From positions 1-51,917 of the forward strand of contig NZ_QGGR01000045.1 of assembly GCF_003148685.1 (NCBI RefSeq): a DNA stretch of 51,917 nt, in the 5' to 3' direction. Shown here in pieces: positions 1-11,396 of this stretch. Made by a program: the position numbers and the translations under genes. This DNA is from Actinoplanes xinjiangensis. GTDB taxonomy: Bacteria > Actinomycetota > Actinomycetes > Mycobacteriales > Micromonosporaceae. Position 1 is the stretch's first letter; each line of letters starts with the position of its first letter. The notes below the pieces were generated by a model that saw nothing but the letters and a program-made list of their open reading frames with translations, was not told the origin of the DNA and did no database searches.

Positions 1-312
1 CTCCTCGTTTCGGTCCGCCGGATTCTGCGACCGGCGGAGGGGTCTGCATGCCGACCGTAGGGACGGCCGACAAAAAGGCGTCCGGCGCCGCACCCAGAAC
101 TTCGATGACGGGGGGCTCGGCCGGACTGCCGGCAGCGTCGCCGTCACCCGTGACACTATCCGAGTCCACACACCCCCGAAGCGGCGGGGCGCGACCTGAA
201 CGTTACCTAAACGGATCACAGCGACGTTACCGACGACGTCATCAGCCTGGCCCGGGTGGCCGCACCCGATAAGGTCCGAAGGTCCCCCGATCGAGGTGAT
301 CGGGATCACCTC
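1..312. promoter_or_regulatory. Intergenic region downstream of whiA, leading to an off-window gene
   Basis: I see no convincing gene in these 312 bases. On the minus strand a GAGGAG ribosome-binding-like sequence sits at 1-6, so a minus-strand gene probably starts just outside the window. In Actinobacteria the gene after whiA is usually gap (glyceraldehyde-3-phosphate dehydrogenase), so gap is the likely neighbour; that is inference from conserved gene order. A perfect inverted repeat at 294-311 abuts the whiA stop and is listed separately. Confidence 0.5.
294..311. terminator. Perfect inverted repeat just past whiA stop
   Basis: Arms AGGTGATC (294-301) and GATCACCT (304-311) are separated by two bases, directly after the whiA stop codon at 313-315. 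It could end whiA transcription or be an operator for the next gene. There is no T-run, and the loop is very short for a classical terminator, so an operator is at least as likely. Confidence 0.4.
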
Positions 313-1293
313 TCAGCAGGCCATCATCTCCGGGGTGACGGCCGCCTCGGTGTCCGGGATCCCGAGGTCGCGGGCCCGCTTGTCGGCCAGGGCCAGCAGC
401 CGCCGGATCCGGCCGGCGATGGCGTCCTTGGTCAGCGGCGGATCGGCCAGCGCGCCCAGTTCCTCCAGCGACGCCTGCCGGTGCTCCAGGCGCAGCCGGC
501 CGGCGGACGTCAGATGGTTCGGCGCGTCCTCGGAGAGGATCTCCAGCGCCCGGGTGACCCGGGCCGCGGCCGCGACCGCCGCGCGGGCCGAGCGCCGCAG
601 GTTCGCGTCGTCGAAGTTGGCCAGCCGGTTCGCGGTGGCGCGCACCTCACGGCGTACCCTCCGCTCCTCCCAGGCCAGCACGCTGGAGTGCGCGCCGACC
701 CGGGTGAGCAGCGCGGCGATCGCGTCGCCGTCCTTGATCACCACCCGGTCCACGCCGCGCACCTCGCGGTCCTTCGCGGTGATGCCGATACGGCGCGCCG
801 CACCGCGCAGCGCGAGCGCCGCCTCCGGGCCCGGGCAGGTGATCTCCAGCGCGCTGGAGCGGCCCGGCTCGGTGAGCGATCCGTGCGCCATGAATGCGCC
901 CCGCCAGGCCGCCACCGAGCAGCACACGTTGCCGCTCACCACGTGCTGCGGCAGGCCGCGGACCGGACGGCCGCGCACGTCGAGCAGCCCCGTCTGGCGG
1001 GCCAGCACCTCGCCGTCCTTGACGATCCGGACGATGTAGTGGCTGCCCTTGCGCAGCCCACCGGAGGCCAGCACGTGCACCTCGCTGGGGTATCCGTAGA
1101 CGTCGGCGATCTCCCGCCGCAGCCGCCGGGCCACCGCGCCGGTGTCCAGTTCCGCCTCGACGACCACGCGGCCGGAGACGATGTGCAACCCCCCGGCGAA
1201 GCGCAGCAGAGCCGCCATCTCCGCCCGCCGGCAGCAGGGCTTGGGCACGTCGACCCGGCTCAGCTCGTCTTTGACCGCTGCCGTCATCGCCAT
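313..1293 (-). CDS. whiA: WhiA, sporulation/cell-division DNA-binding regulator
   Basis: A 326-residue protein matching WhiA across its length, the family's usual size. The N-terminal two-thirds resembles a degenerate LAGLIDADG homing-endonuclease fold (start MAMTAAVKDEL, then the CCRRAEMAALLRFAG segment around residues 20-34). The C-terminus is the WhiA helix-turn-helix (around residues 255-315, SLEELGAL..PPLTKDAIAGRIRRLLALA). In Streptomyces WhiA works with WhiB to switch on sporulation septation and ftsZ. The ATG at 1293 is preceded by GAGGTGA at good spacing. It is the last gene of the uvrC-rapZ-yvcK-whiA string, 142 bases after yvcK; that gap carries a hairpin, so whiA may also have its own promoter. 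Confidence 0.96.
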   Translation of the reverse strand: MAMTAAVKDELSRVDVPKPCCRRAEMAALLRFAGGLHIVSGRVVVEAELDTGAVARRLRREIADVYGYPSEVHVLASGGLRKGSHYIVRIVKDGEVLARQTGLLDVRGRPVRGLPQHVVSGNVCCSVAAWRGAFMAHGSLTEPGRSSALEITCPGPEAALALRGAARRIGITAKDREVRGVDRVVIKDGDAIAALLTRVGAHSSVLAWEERRVRREVRATANRLANFDDANLRRSARAAVAAAARVTRALEILSEDAPNHLTSAGRLRLEHRQASLEELGALADPPLTKDAIAGRIRRLLALADKRARDLGIPDTEAAVTPEMMAC

Positions 1294-1340
1294 CGTGTTG
1301 TCACCTCATGCGCCGGATCTTGAACAACTGAGCCTCGTTC

Positions 1341-1360
1341 ACGACGGTGGAGACCGTCGT
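1341..1360. promoter_or_regulatory. Hairpin in the yvcK-whiA gap
   Basis: Perfect 8-bp arms ACGACGGT (1341-1348) and ACCGTCGT (1353-1360) with a GGAG loop, 48 bases upstream of the whiA start. On the plus strand it is followed by a short T-run, but no plus-strand gene precedes it. On the minus strand it could attenuate read-through from yvcK into whiA or stabilise the mRNA end. Confidence 0.45.
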
Positions 1361-1435
1361 TTTCCACTTTCGGCAGCACCGGGGCCCGGGGTGGGTCGAG
1401 AACAAGCCTCGGTGTGTGCCGCACTACGTCAGTAA

Positions 1436-2455
1436 TCAACGAGTGGCGCCCAATACTGGCACCAGGGCCGCACCCAATGACTGAGGATCATGCCGTGGGC
1501 TGCCGTCCGCAACGGCCACGGGTACCAGAACGAGGTCCGCTCCGAGCGCCTGCGCGGCGACCCGAACCGGCTCCGGCTCGCCGACCCACTTCGCGTCGGC
1601 CAGAACCGTGTCGACCCGGAGCTGTGGAAGGTACCAGTGCAGGGCCGCCAGATGATCGGCGGTGGACAGCCCGGCCGTCTCCCGGTCGGGACTGAGATTG
1701 AGGGTGACCAGCCGGCGCGCCGGGCTCGCCACGATCGCCGCGGCCAGCTCCGGCACCAGCAGATGCGGCAGGACACTCGTATACCAACTGCCCGGCCCGA
1801 AGATCAGCCAGTCGGCGGCGCGCACCGCCTCGATCGCCTCCGGGCACGCCGGCGGGTCCTCCGGCACCAGCCGCAACGACGCCACCCGCCCGTCCGCGAC
1901 GGCCACCGAGTGCTGGCCGGAGACGGTGACCCGGCTGCCGTCGGCGGCCAGCACGTCGGCCTCGATGCCGACCGCGTGCCGGGCCATCGGCAGCACCCGG
2001 CCCCGCGCGCCGACCATCTCGGCGGCGTGGTCCAGCGCGGCCACCGGGTCGCCGAGCATCTCGATCAGCCCGAGCAGCAGCAGGTTGCCGACCGCGTGCC
2101 CGGCCAGGCTGTCCTGGCTGCGGTCGGCCCGGCGCTCGATCCGCGGCCCGCGCCCGGCGGCGGCGTGCTCCGGCATCGCCATCGACATCGCGGCGAACCG
2201 GTGCTGCATCAGTCTCGCGGTGAGCCGGTGCGTGGGGTGGTCGTCGGCCAGCGCGGCCAGCGCCTGCCGCAGGTCGCCGGGCGGCAGCAGCGCGTCCCGT
2301 TCGACCCGCAGACGGCCGCTGGAGCCACCGTCGTCACCGACGGTGACGATCGCCGTGATCTCCAGGTCCAGTTCGTGGGCGCTGTGCCGCAGGGCTCGCA
2401 GCGAAGCGCCCAGACCGTGTCCGCCGCCGAAGGCGACCACCCGGATCGCCGTCAC
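1436..2455 (-). CDS. yvcK: YvcK/CofD-like protein (gluconeogenesis factor family)
   Basis: A 339-residue member of the CofD-like/YvcK family. The nucleotide-sugar binding N-terminus is visible as VVAFGGGHGLGASLRALR (about residues 6-23), followed by the family's DDGGSSGRLR segment (about 41-50) and the LLPPGDLRQAL stretch. A later FGPGSWYTSVLPHLLVP segment (about residues 194-210) is also typical. In Bacillus and mycobacteria YvcK binds UDP-sugars and links carbon metabolism to cell-wall synthesis and shape. The GTG start at 2455 overlaps the rapZ stop (GTGA overlap), so translation is probably coupled. Confidence 0.93.
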   Translation of the reverse strand: MTAIRVVAFGGGHGLGASLRALRHSAHELDLEITAIVTVGDDGGSSGRLRVERDALLPPGDLRQALAALADDHPTHRLTARLMQHRFAAMSMAMPEHAAAGRGPRIERRADRSQDSLAGHAVGNLLLLGLIEMLGDPVAALDHAAEMVGARGRVLPMARHAVGIEADVLAADGSRVTVSGQHSVAVADGRVASLRLVPEDPPACPEAIEAVRAADWLIFGPGSWYTSVLPHLLVPELAAAIVASPARRLVTLNLSPDRETAGLSTADHLAALHWYLPQLRVDTVLADAKWVGEPEPVRVAAQALGADLVLVPVAVADGSPRHDPQSLGAALVPVLGATR

Positions 2456-3366
2456 TCGCGCCCCAGGTCACGGTGCGAGGTGTGCGCGGACAGGCGCATG
2501 TCGTCCAGCCGGGAGGCGAGCTCCTCGGCGATCGCGACACTGCGGTGCTTGCCGCCGGTACAGCCGATCGCGACGGTCAGGTAACGCTTGCCCTCGCGCT
2601 CGAAACCGGGGGCGGTGGCCGCGATCAGGCCGGCATACGTGGCGACGAAGTCGGTCGCCCCCTCCTGGCCCAGAACGTAGCTGCTCACCCCCTCCTCCAG
2701 GCCGGTGTGCTCGCGCAGCTCCGGCACCCAGAACGGGTTCGGCAGGAACCGGGCGTCCAGCACGTAGTCGGCGTCCGGGGGAAGGCCGTACTTGAAGCCG
2801 AAGGACAGCACGGTGATCCGCAGCCGGCGCGAGTCCTCCCCGCCGAACAGCTCCTCCACCCGGCGGCGGAGCTGATTCACGTTCAGGTGACTGGTGTCGA
2901 TGATCACATCCGACTGCTCGCGGGCCTCCGCCAGCAGCTTGCGCTCGGCGGCGATCCCGTCGGCCAGCCGCCCGTCACCCTGGAGCGGGTGCGAGCGCCG
3001 CACCGACTCGAACCGCCGGATCAGCACCTCGTCGTCGGCGTCCACGAACACCACCCGCGGCGAGTAGCCGCGCTCCTTCAGCGCACGCACCGCGCCGGCC
3101 AGGTCGGTGGAGAAGGCACGGCTGCGCACGTCCAGCACCATCGCGGTACGCCGTGCGGCGCCCCCGGCGGCGAAGGCCAGCTCGGCCATCTCCAGCATCA
3201 AGGCCTGCGGCAGGTTGTCGACCACGTAGAAGCCGACATTCTCCAGCGCACGTGCCACCGTGCTGCGGCCACCGCCGGACAGACCGGTCACCACCACCAG
3301 GTCGGTCCCCGCCTCGTCGGGCTCCACCACCTCGTCGGGCCCGAGGTCCGGCATCGCTTCGGTCAC
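2452..3366 (-). CDS. rapZ: RapZ, P-loop nucleotide-binding protein (RNase adapter family)
   Basis: About 304 residues, the normal RapZ size. The P-loop GLSGGGRSTVARAL has Arg where the classic Walker A has Lys; this is common in actinobacterial members. It is followed by ENVGFYVVDNLPQAL, and the C-terminal domain carries GCTGGKHRSVAIAEEL. In E. coli RapZ steers RNase E to the GlmZ sRNA; Actinobacteria lack that circuit, so the role here is unknown beyond nucleotide or UDP-sugar signalling. A GTG at 3408 would lengthen the protein by 14 residues; I prefer the GTG at 3366 because GGAGG (3371-3375) lies just upstream and the extra segment is not conserved-looking. It overlaps yvcK and lies 63 bases after uvrC. 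Confidence 0.92.
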   Translation of the reverse strand: MTEAMPDLGPDEVVEPDEAGTDLVVVTGLSGGGRSTVARALENVGFYVVDNLPQALMLEMAELAFAAGGAARRTAMVLDVRSRAFSTDLAGAVRALKERGYSPRVVFVDADDEVLIRRFESVRRSHPLQGDGRLADGIAAERKLLAEAREQSDVIIDTSHLNVNQLRRRVEELFGGEDSRRLRITVLSFGFKYGLPPDADYVLDARFLPNPFWVPELREHTGLEEGVSSYVLGQEGATDFVATYAGLIAATAPGFEREGKRYLTVAIGCTGGKHRSVAIAEELASRLDDMRLSAHTSHRDLGRE

Positions 3367-3429
3367 CACGCCTCCTGCGTCATCACGCCCGCGCTGATCG
3401 GCGGACACAACATGGTAGGCCGCCGGGCG

Positions 3430-5385
3430 TCACCGCCCCGCAGTCTTCCCCGTCTCGGGTGAACGCAGCGCCGCCAGCACCGATTCCGCCGTCTTCAGAC
3501 CGATGCCGGGAACCTCGGCGATCTCCTCGGGAGTGGCGTCGGCCACCCGTTTCAGCGACCCGAAGTGCCGCAGCAGAGCCTTGCGGCGAACCTCGCCCAG
3601 ACCGGCCACCTCGTCCAGCGCCGACTCGGTCATCCGCTTGGACCGGCGCTGCCGGTGGAAGGTGATGGCGAACCGGTGTGCCTCGTCACGCACCCGCTGG
3701 AGCAGGTAGAGCGCCTCCGAGGTGCGCGGCAGGATGACCGGGAAATCGTCGGCCGGCAGCCACACCTCCTCCAGCCGCTTGGCCAGCCCGCACAGCGCCA
3801 CGTCGGTGACACCCATCTCGGCCAGGACCGCGGCGACCGCGTTGACCTGCGGCTGACCGCCGTCGACCACGATCAGCTGCGGAGGGTACGCAAACCGGCG
3901 CGCCTTGCCGGTCAGCGGGTCGATGCCGGGCAGCTCCCCCTCGGCCAAGGGCTCGCCGTCGGTCTCCCCGGCCGGTGCGAGCGCCTTGTAACGGGCGAAC
4001 CGCCGCCGCATCACCTCGCTCATCGCGGACAGGTCGTCCATCCCGCTGCCGTCGGCGTTGCCGCGGACGATGAAGCGACGATACTCACTCTTGCGCTCCA
4101 GCCCGTCCTCGAAGACCACCATCGACGCGACCACGTCGGTGCCCTGGATCTGCGACACGTCGAAGCACTCGATGCGCAGCGGCACACCCTCCATGGCGAG
4201 CGCCTCGGCGATCTCCTCCAGCGCCTTGTTACGGGTGGTCAGGTCACCGGCCCGGCGCAGCTTGTGCCGCTGGAGCACCTCGGCGGCGTTGCGCGCCACC
4301 GTCTCCATCAGCGACCGCTTGTCGCCGCGCTGCGGGACCCGCAGGCTGACCCGGCTGCCACGGTGCTCGGAGAGCCAGTCGGAGAGTGCCTCGGCGTCGT
4401 CGGGCAGCGCCGGCACCAGCAGCTCACGGGGCACGTCGTTCTCGCCGTGCTCCTCGCCGTACATCTGGGTGCAGAAGTGGTGGACCAGGTCGCCGGTGGT
4501 CAGGTCCTCCACCTTCTCCACCACCCAGCCGCGCTGGCCGCGGACCCGGCCGCCGCGCACGTGGAACACCTGGACGGCCGCTTCGAGCGGGTCCTCCGCG
4601 AAGGCCACGATGTCGGCGTCGGTGCCGTCGCCGAGGACGACGGTCTGTTTCTCCAGGGCACGGCGCAGGGCCACCAGGTCGTCACGGAGGCGGGCCGCGC
4701 GCTCGAACTCCAGCTCCTCGGAGGCCTGCAACATCTCCCGCTCGACCCGCTTGAGGAACAGGTCGGTCCGCCCGGCCATGAAGTCGCAGAAGTCGTCGAC
4801 GATGTCGCGGTGCTCGGCCGGGCTGACCCGGCCGACACACGGGGCCGAACACTTGCCGATGTCGCCGAGCAGGCAGGGCCGGCCGATCTGGTGGGCCCGT
4901 TTGAAGACGCCGGCCGAGCAGGTGCGCGCCGGGAAGACCCGCAGCAGCAGGTCGAGGGTCTCGCGGATGGCCCAGGCGTGCGAGTAGGGCCCGAAATAGC
5001 GCACGCCCTTGCGCTTGGCGCCGCGCATCACCTGCAGGCGGGGGAAATCCTCGTCCAGGGTGACGGCGAGGAACGGATACGACTTGTCGTCCCGGTACTT
5101 GACGTTGAAGCGGGGGTCGAACTCCTTGATCCAGGAGAACTCGAGCTGCAGCGCCTCGACCTCGGTGCCGACGGTGACCCAGTCCACACTGCCGGCAGTG
5201 GTGACCATCTGCTGGGTGCGCGCGTGCAGCGACCAGACGTCGGCGAAGTAGGAATTCAGCCGGTTGCGCAGGCTCTTGGCCTTGCCCACGTAGATGACGC
5301 GGCCGGTCGGGTCGCGGAAACGGTAGACGCCGGGAGCGTCCGGAATGGTCCCGGGCGCTGGCCGGTAGCTGGACGGGTCAGGCAC
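3430..5385 (-). CDS. uvrC: UvrC, excinuclease ABC subunit C
   Basis: 651 residues, typical for UvrC, which makes both incisions during nucleotide excision repair after UvrA2B loads on damage. The GIY-YIG nuclease domain is at the N-terminus (PGVYRFRDPTGRVIYVGKAK, about residues 18-37). A Cys cluster follows (about residues 155-185, C..G...KRAHQIGRPCLLGDIGKCSAPC), then the UvrB-binding UVR motif (about 220-240), the RNase-H-like second nuclease domain starting at IECFDVSQIQG (about 405) and two helix-hairpin-helix motifs at the end (LDEVAGLGEVRRKALL and EVPGIG). GTG start at 5385. It heads the uvrC-rapZ-yvcK-whiA run. No SOS-type operator was seen upstream. Confidence 0.97.
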   Translation of the reverse strand: MPDPSSYRPAPGTIPDAPGVYRFRDPTGRVIYVGKAKSLRNRLNSYFADVWSLHARTQQMVTTAGSVDWVTVGTEVEALQLEFSWIKEFDPRFNVKYRDDKSYPFLAVTLDEDFPRLQVMRGAKRKGVRYFGPYSHAWAIRETLDLLLRVFPARTCSAGVFKRAHQIGRPCLLGDIGKCSAPCVGRVSPAEHRDIVDDFCDFMAGRTDLFLKRVEREMLQASEELEFERAARLRDDLVALRRALEKQTVVLGDGTDADIVAFAEDPLEAAVQVFHVRGGRVRGQRGWVVEKVEDLTTGDLVHHFCTQMYGEEHGENDVPRELLVPALPDDAEALSDWLSEHRGSRVSLRVPQRGDKRSLMETVARNAAEVLQRHKLRRAGDLTTRNKALEEIAEALAMEGVPLRIECFDVSQIQGTDVVASMVVFEDGLERKSEYRRFIVRGNADGSGMDDLSAMSEVMRRRFARYKALAPAGETDGEPLAEGELPGIDPLTGKARRFAYPPQLIVVDGGQPQVNAVAAVLAEMGVTDVALCGLAKRLEEVWLPADDFPVILPRTSEALYLLQRVRDEAHRFAITFHRQRRSKRMTESALDEVAGLGEVRRKALLRHFGSLKRVADATPEEIAEVPGIGLKTAESVLAALRSPETGKTAGR

Positions 5386-5458
5386 GGCTCAACACTAGTG
5401 CGACCCTCTGACAGGAATGTCCGGCCGAAAGCCCGCCGGCGAGGGTGACCAACATCTC

Positions 5459-5507
5459 GATCATGGTCCGGCTCCGCGCCGAACGGCGACGGAGCCCGAC
5501 CATGATC
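5459..5507 (-). terminator. Strong hairpin terminator after the Rieske gene
   Basis: Two 18-base arms (5459-5476 and 5490-5507) pair with one mismatch around a 13-base loop, 23 bases past the Rieske stop and 74 bases before uvrC. It should insulate the Rieske gene from uvrC. There is no clear T-tract, as is usual for actinomycete terminators. Confidence 0.75.
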
Positions 5508-5529
5508 CGTCAGAGCAGCCGGGGTACGG

Positions 5530-6054
5530 CTACGCCATGACGACGTTGTCGCCGTCCAGGGTCACCGGAGTCTCGGTGAGGGGCTTCTGCGCCGGGCCGG
5601 CGGTGGGCGCACCGGTCTCGATGGAGAAGTCGCTGTTGTGGCAGGTGCACTTGATCTGACCGCCCTGGATCTTGCTGACCGGGCAGCCCTGGTGCGTGCA
5701 CAGCTTGCTGAACGCCTTGAAGGTGCCCTCGCTGGGCTGCGTGACGACCAGATCGTCCAGGATCACGCCGCCGCCCACGGCCACCTTCGACGCGGCCACC
5801 AGGACCGTGCCGCCGGCGGAGCCGCTGCCGGCGCCGGTGCTGCCGGCCTCGGTGCCCTCGCTGCCCGCCGGGACCGGGTTGTTGTTGAAGTCGGTGCCGT
5901 TCGGGTTGGTGCCGCTGGAGTCCGTGCTGCAGGCCCCCAGGGCCGCGGCCATGCCGAGCCCGCCGGCACCCATCAGGACGACGCGGCGTGTCGAGGTGGA
6001 GCCCGTACGGTCCTGCTGGATCTCGGCGTCGGTCCTCGGCTGCACGTCAGTCAT
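5530..6054 (-). CDS. Tat-exported Rieske [2Fe-2S] lipoprotein
   Basis: 174 residues. The N-terminus has a twin-arginine motif (STRRVVLMG, Arg23-Arg24), a hydrophobic stretch and a lipobox (LGAC, Cys42), so it is likely folded in the cytoplasm, exported by Tat and lipid-anchored outside. A Gly/Ser/Asn-rich linker (about 43-82) leads to the Rieske domain: Cys119-T-His121 with Cys124, and Cys136-T-Cys138-His139. Cys119, His121, Cys136 and His139 would bind the cluster, and Cys124-Cys138 can form the disulfide seen in high-potential Rieske proteins. The redox partner is unknown; no oxidoreductase genes are adjacent. ATG at 6054 has GGAGGG upstream. Confidence 0.9.
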   Translation of the reverse strand: MTDVQPRTDAEIQQDRTGSTSTRRVVLMGAGGLGMAAALGACSTDSSGTNPNGTDFNNNPVPAGSEGTEAGSTGAGSGSAGGTVLVAASKVAVGGGVILDDLVVTQPSEGTFKAFSKLCTHQGCPVSKIQGGQIKCTCHNSDFSIETGAPTAGPAQKPLTETPVTLDGDNVVMA

Positions 6055-6278
6055 TTGTCGCCCTCCACTACCTGTCTTCTGCCGCCAATGTCACGCGGAG
6101 TCGCCCCGGAATACGGATCGAGGCCCACGATCAGTTCAACGTGCCAAGCGGAGATTCTCCCGCTTCCTCCGTGTTCGACCCACCCATTTGCCGGAGCGTG
6201 CCGAACAGCGGGGCACCCGGCAGACCTTAGGAGACCAACCGGGTGCGCCGGCTGAGAGGCGTCTAAGAATCTTCTAAA

Positions 6279-9215
<2,937 letters not shown>

Positions 9216-9317
9216 GGCCAGCCCTTCCGCTTTTGGATCGCACCCGTACAGGTGTATGAGTCGAGCAGACACTCTAGCTACGGGGTATGACAATTTCCCG
9301 CACCGGCCTGCTCACTC

Positions 9318-11096
9318 CTACGAGTTAACTCTCCAGATCTCGGCGCCGCCCACCAGCTGTGGCTGACCGAACAGGTCGACCAGGAGCGTCCGGAGCGCCG
9401 GGGTGTGCTTCTCGTCCGGCACCAGCACCAGGACCGCCGCCCGCCAGTACTTCAGGTCCGCCTCGACCTGTGCCCGGCGCCACGGGGTGATCTCCGGGAC
9501 CTCACCCGTACGGCCGACGTTCTTGAACATCCACGAGGTGTAGCGCGACGGCGCCGACCACGAGCCGGTGTTGTTCTCCGGCGGTTCGGCCGGGCCCATG
9601 AAATACCCGCGCGGCGTGGCGTAGTCGAGGTTGTTGAGGGTGGCCCAGCGCTGCCCGGTCCGGCCGGTCGTGACCTCCGGCATCGGCACCGTGATCAGGG
9701 TGCGGCCCTCCGGCACATACTGCTTGTAGAGCCCGGCGGTGATGAACTCCGGCATCGGCGTGCCCTCGAACACCGGCAGCGGCCGCGGGATCAGCGGCAC
9801 CAGGGCCAGCACCAGCCCGATCTTGAATCGCCGGCGGGTCTTCTCCGGGTACTCCCGGATCCGGTCGTAGGCGAAGGCCAGCAGGACCCCGGCGACCATG
9901 GACGGCACCATCGCGAACCGGCTGACGCTCACCAGGTCGATCACCGGAACGTGCTTGATCAGCGCGAACGGCAGCGGCACGTCGGTCCGGAAACCGGCCA
10001 CCTGGAGCTTGGGGCCGAACGACATGACCAGCAGCACCATTCCGGCGATCGCGGTGGCCCGCATCGCCGAGTTACGCCACAGGATCACGATCGACACGAT
10101 GATCATCACGAGGCCGAACGGTCCCCAGAACGTGTTGTCCTCGGTCGCGCTCACGCTCAGCCGGCGGGTGATCGCCCCGATGCCGAACAGCGAGTTCCGC
10201 GCATAGGCGCCGGGCGACGCCAGGTCCATCACGTACTTGGACGGGTCGAACGGCTGCCCGTGGTAGGTGCCCTTGCCGAAGAACTGGCGCCACAGCGGGT
10301 AGGCGGCCAGCACACCCGAGGTGAGCGCGGCCACCGCGAGCCCGCCGACGAACCGCTTCCACACCCGCTTCGCCTCGGCCCGCTCCATCAGCGCGTAACT
10401 GACCGCGAAGATGCCGAGCGTCAGCGCGACGAAGAGCAGCGCCTCCTCGTTGATGAAGATCTGCACGACGATCAGCAGGCCGAGGATGACACCGCCGCGC
10501 CAGGCCCGGCCGGGCTCCCGCAGTCGCAGCACCTGCCAGACGATGAACGGCAGCAGGTAGTTGTTGACGAAGTTCACGTGCCCGTTCGCGTGCGACACCA
10601 TGGCCGGCCCGAAACCGGCGAAGGCGGCGCCGATCGCGGCGGCCACCCGGCTGCGGCCCAGCGGCCGGGACAGCACCCAATACCAGGCGGCGGCGGTGCC
10701 GGCCAGGCCGAGCGTCATCAGCAGCACGACCGTCACGCCGCCACCGAGGAAGTGCGTGACCGGTGCCAGCGGCAGCGCCAGCGCGAGGATGGACGTGTTC
10801 GCCATCATGTTCACGCCGAACGGGACGTTGAACCGGTCCTCGTAGAACAGCGGACCGCCGTCGAAGACCACCCGCTCGGCGTGCGCGAGCATGAACAGGA
10901 AGATCCCGTGGTCGGAGTCGTTGCCCTGGAGCACCCGGCCGTTCGGATCGATCCACAGCTTGATCATCACGAACACGCCGAGGAGGAGGAACCCCAGCAT
11001 CAGCCCGGTCTCGGCCCAGCGCCACCGCACCCTGGGGGTCTCCGGAGCCGCCTGCTCGGCGTCCTCCGCAACCTGGGTCGCCTGCTTATCGGTCAT
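9318..11096 (-). CDS. Multi-pass membrane protein, GT-C glycosyltransferase-like
   Basis: About 592 residues. After a charged N-terminus there are roughly ten hydrophobic segments (for example GLMLGFLLLGVFVMIKLW), then a soluble C-terminal domain of about 180 residues. The first extracytoplasmic loop contains NDSDHGIFLFMLAH with acidic residues, as in polyprenol-phosphate-sugar-dependent GT-C transferases, so a cell-envelope glycosyltransferase is the best guess; no catalytic residue can be proved. Start choice is uncertain: ATG 11096 (MTDKQATQ) has GGCGG upstream; ATG 11123 and GTG 11150 are alternatives. It lies 102 bases upstream of uvrA on the same strand. Confidence 0.75.
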   Translation of the reverse strand: MTDKQATQVAEDAEQAAPETPRVRWRWAETGLMLGFLLLGVFVMIKLWIDPNGRVLQGNDSDHGIFLFMLAHAERVVFDGGPLFYEDRFNVPFGVNMMANTSILALALPLAPVTHFLGGGVTVVLLMTLGLAGTAAAWYWVLSRPLGRSRVAAAIGAAFAGFGPAMVSHANGHVNFVNNYLLPFIVWQVLRLREPGRAWRGGVILGLLIVVQIFINEEALLFVALTLGIFAVSYALMERAEAKRVWKRFVGGLAVAALTSGVLAAYPLWRQFFGKGTYHGQPFDPSKYVMDLASPGAYARNSLFGIGAITRRLSVSATEDNTFWGPFGLVMIIVSIVILWRNSAMRATAIAGMVLLVMSFGPKLQVAGFRTDVPLPFALIKHVPVIDLVSVSRFAMVPSMVAGVLLAFAYDRIREYPEKTRRRFKIGLVLALVPLIPRPLPVFEGTPMPEFITAGLYKQYVPEGRTLITVPMPEVTTGRTGQRWATLNNLDYATPRGYFMGPAEPPENNTGSWSAPSRYTSWMFKNVGRTGEVPEITPWRRAQVEADLKYWRAAVLVLVPDEKHTPALRTLLVDLFGQPQLVGGAEIWRVNS

Positions 11097-11240
11097 CTCA
11101 TCCGCCGCGTGCACCGGGCGCATTCTGCCAGAACGGCGCTCGTGCTCCACATCGCCGCCCGCCGGCGTCCCCGCGACGGCGGACGTTCACACCCGCTTCA
11201 GCCGCGCGTCCCGGTCTGCCCGGTTCCGCCGCGACCCCGC

Positions 11241-11293
11241 GGCTGGTCCTCACCGCTGTCTCAGCGGCGCTGAGACAGCGGTGGGAGCCAGCC
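11241..11293. repeat. 53-bp palindromic repeat, copy A
   Basis: Begins GGCTGG and ends CCAGCC. Its core arms CACCGCTGTCTCAGC (11251-11265) and GCTGAGACAGCGGTG (11269-11283) are a perfect 15-bp inverted repeat around a 3-base loop. Two more copies of exactly the same length lie at 49,700 and 49,763. It sits between rsgA and the membrane-protein gene. Confidence 0.85.
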
Positions 11294-11396
11294 GGACAAC
11301 CACGCAACCGCCCGGCGGCCGCCTGACCGCCGGGAGTGGGCAGCCACGTCCGCCCGGACTGCCGGGGGACGCCGCGTAGACCGTACGGAATGAGGT

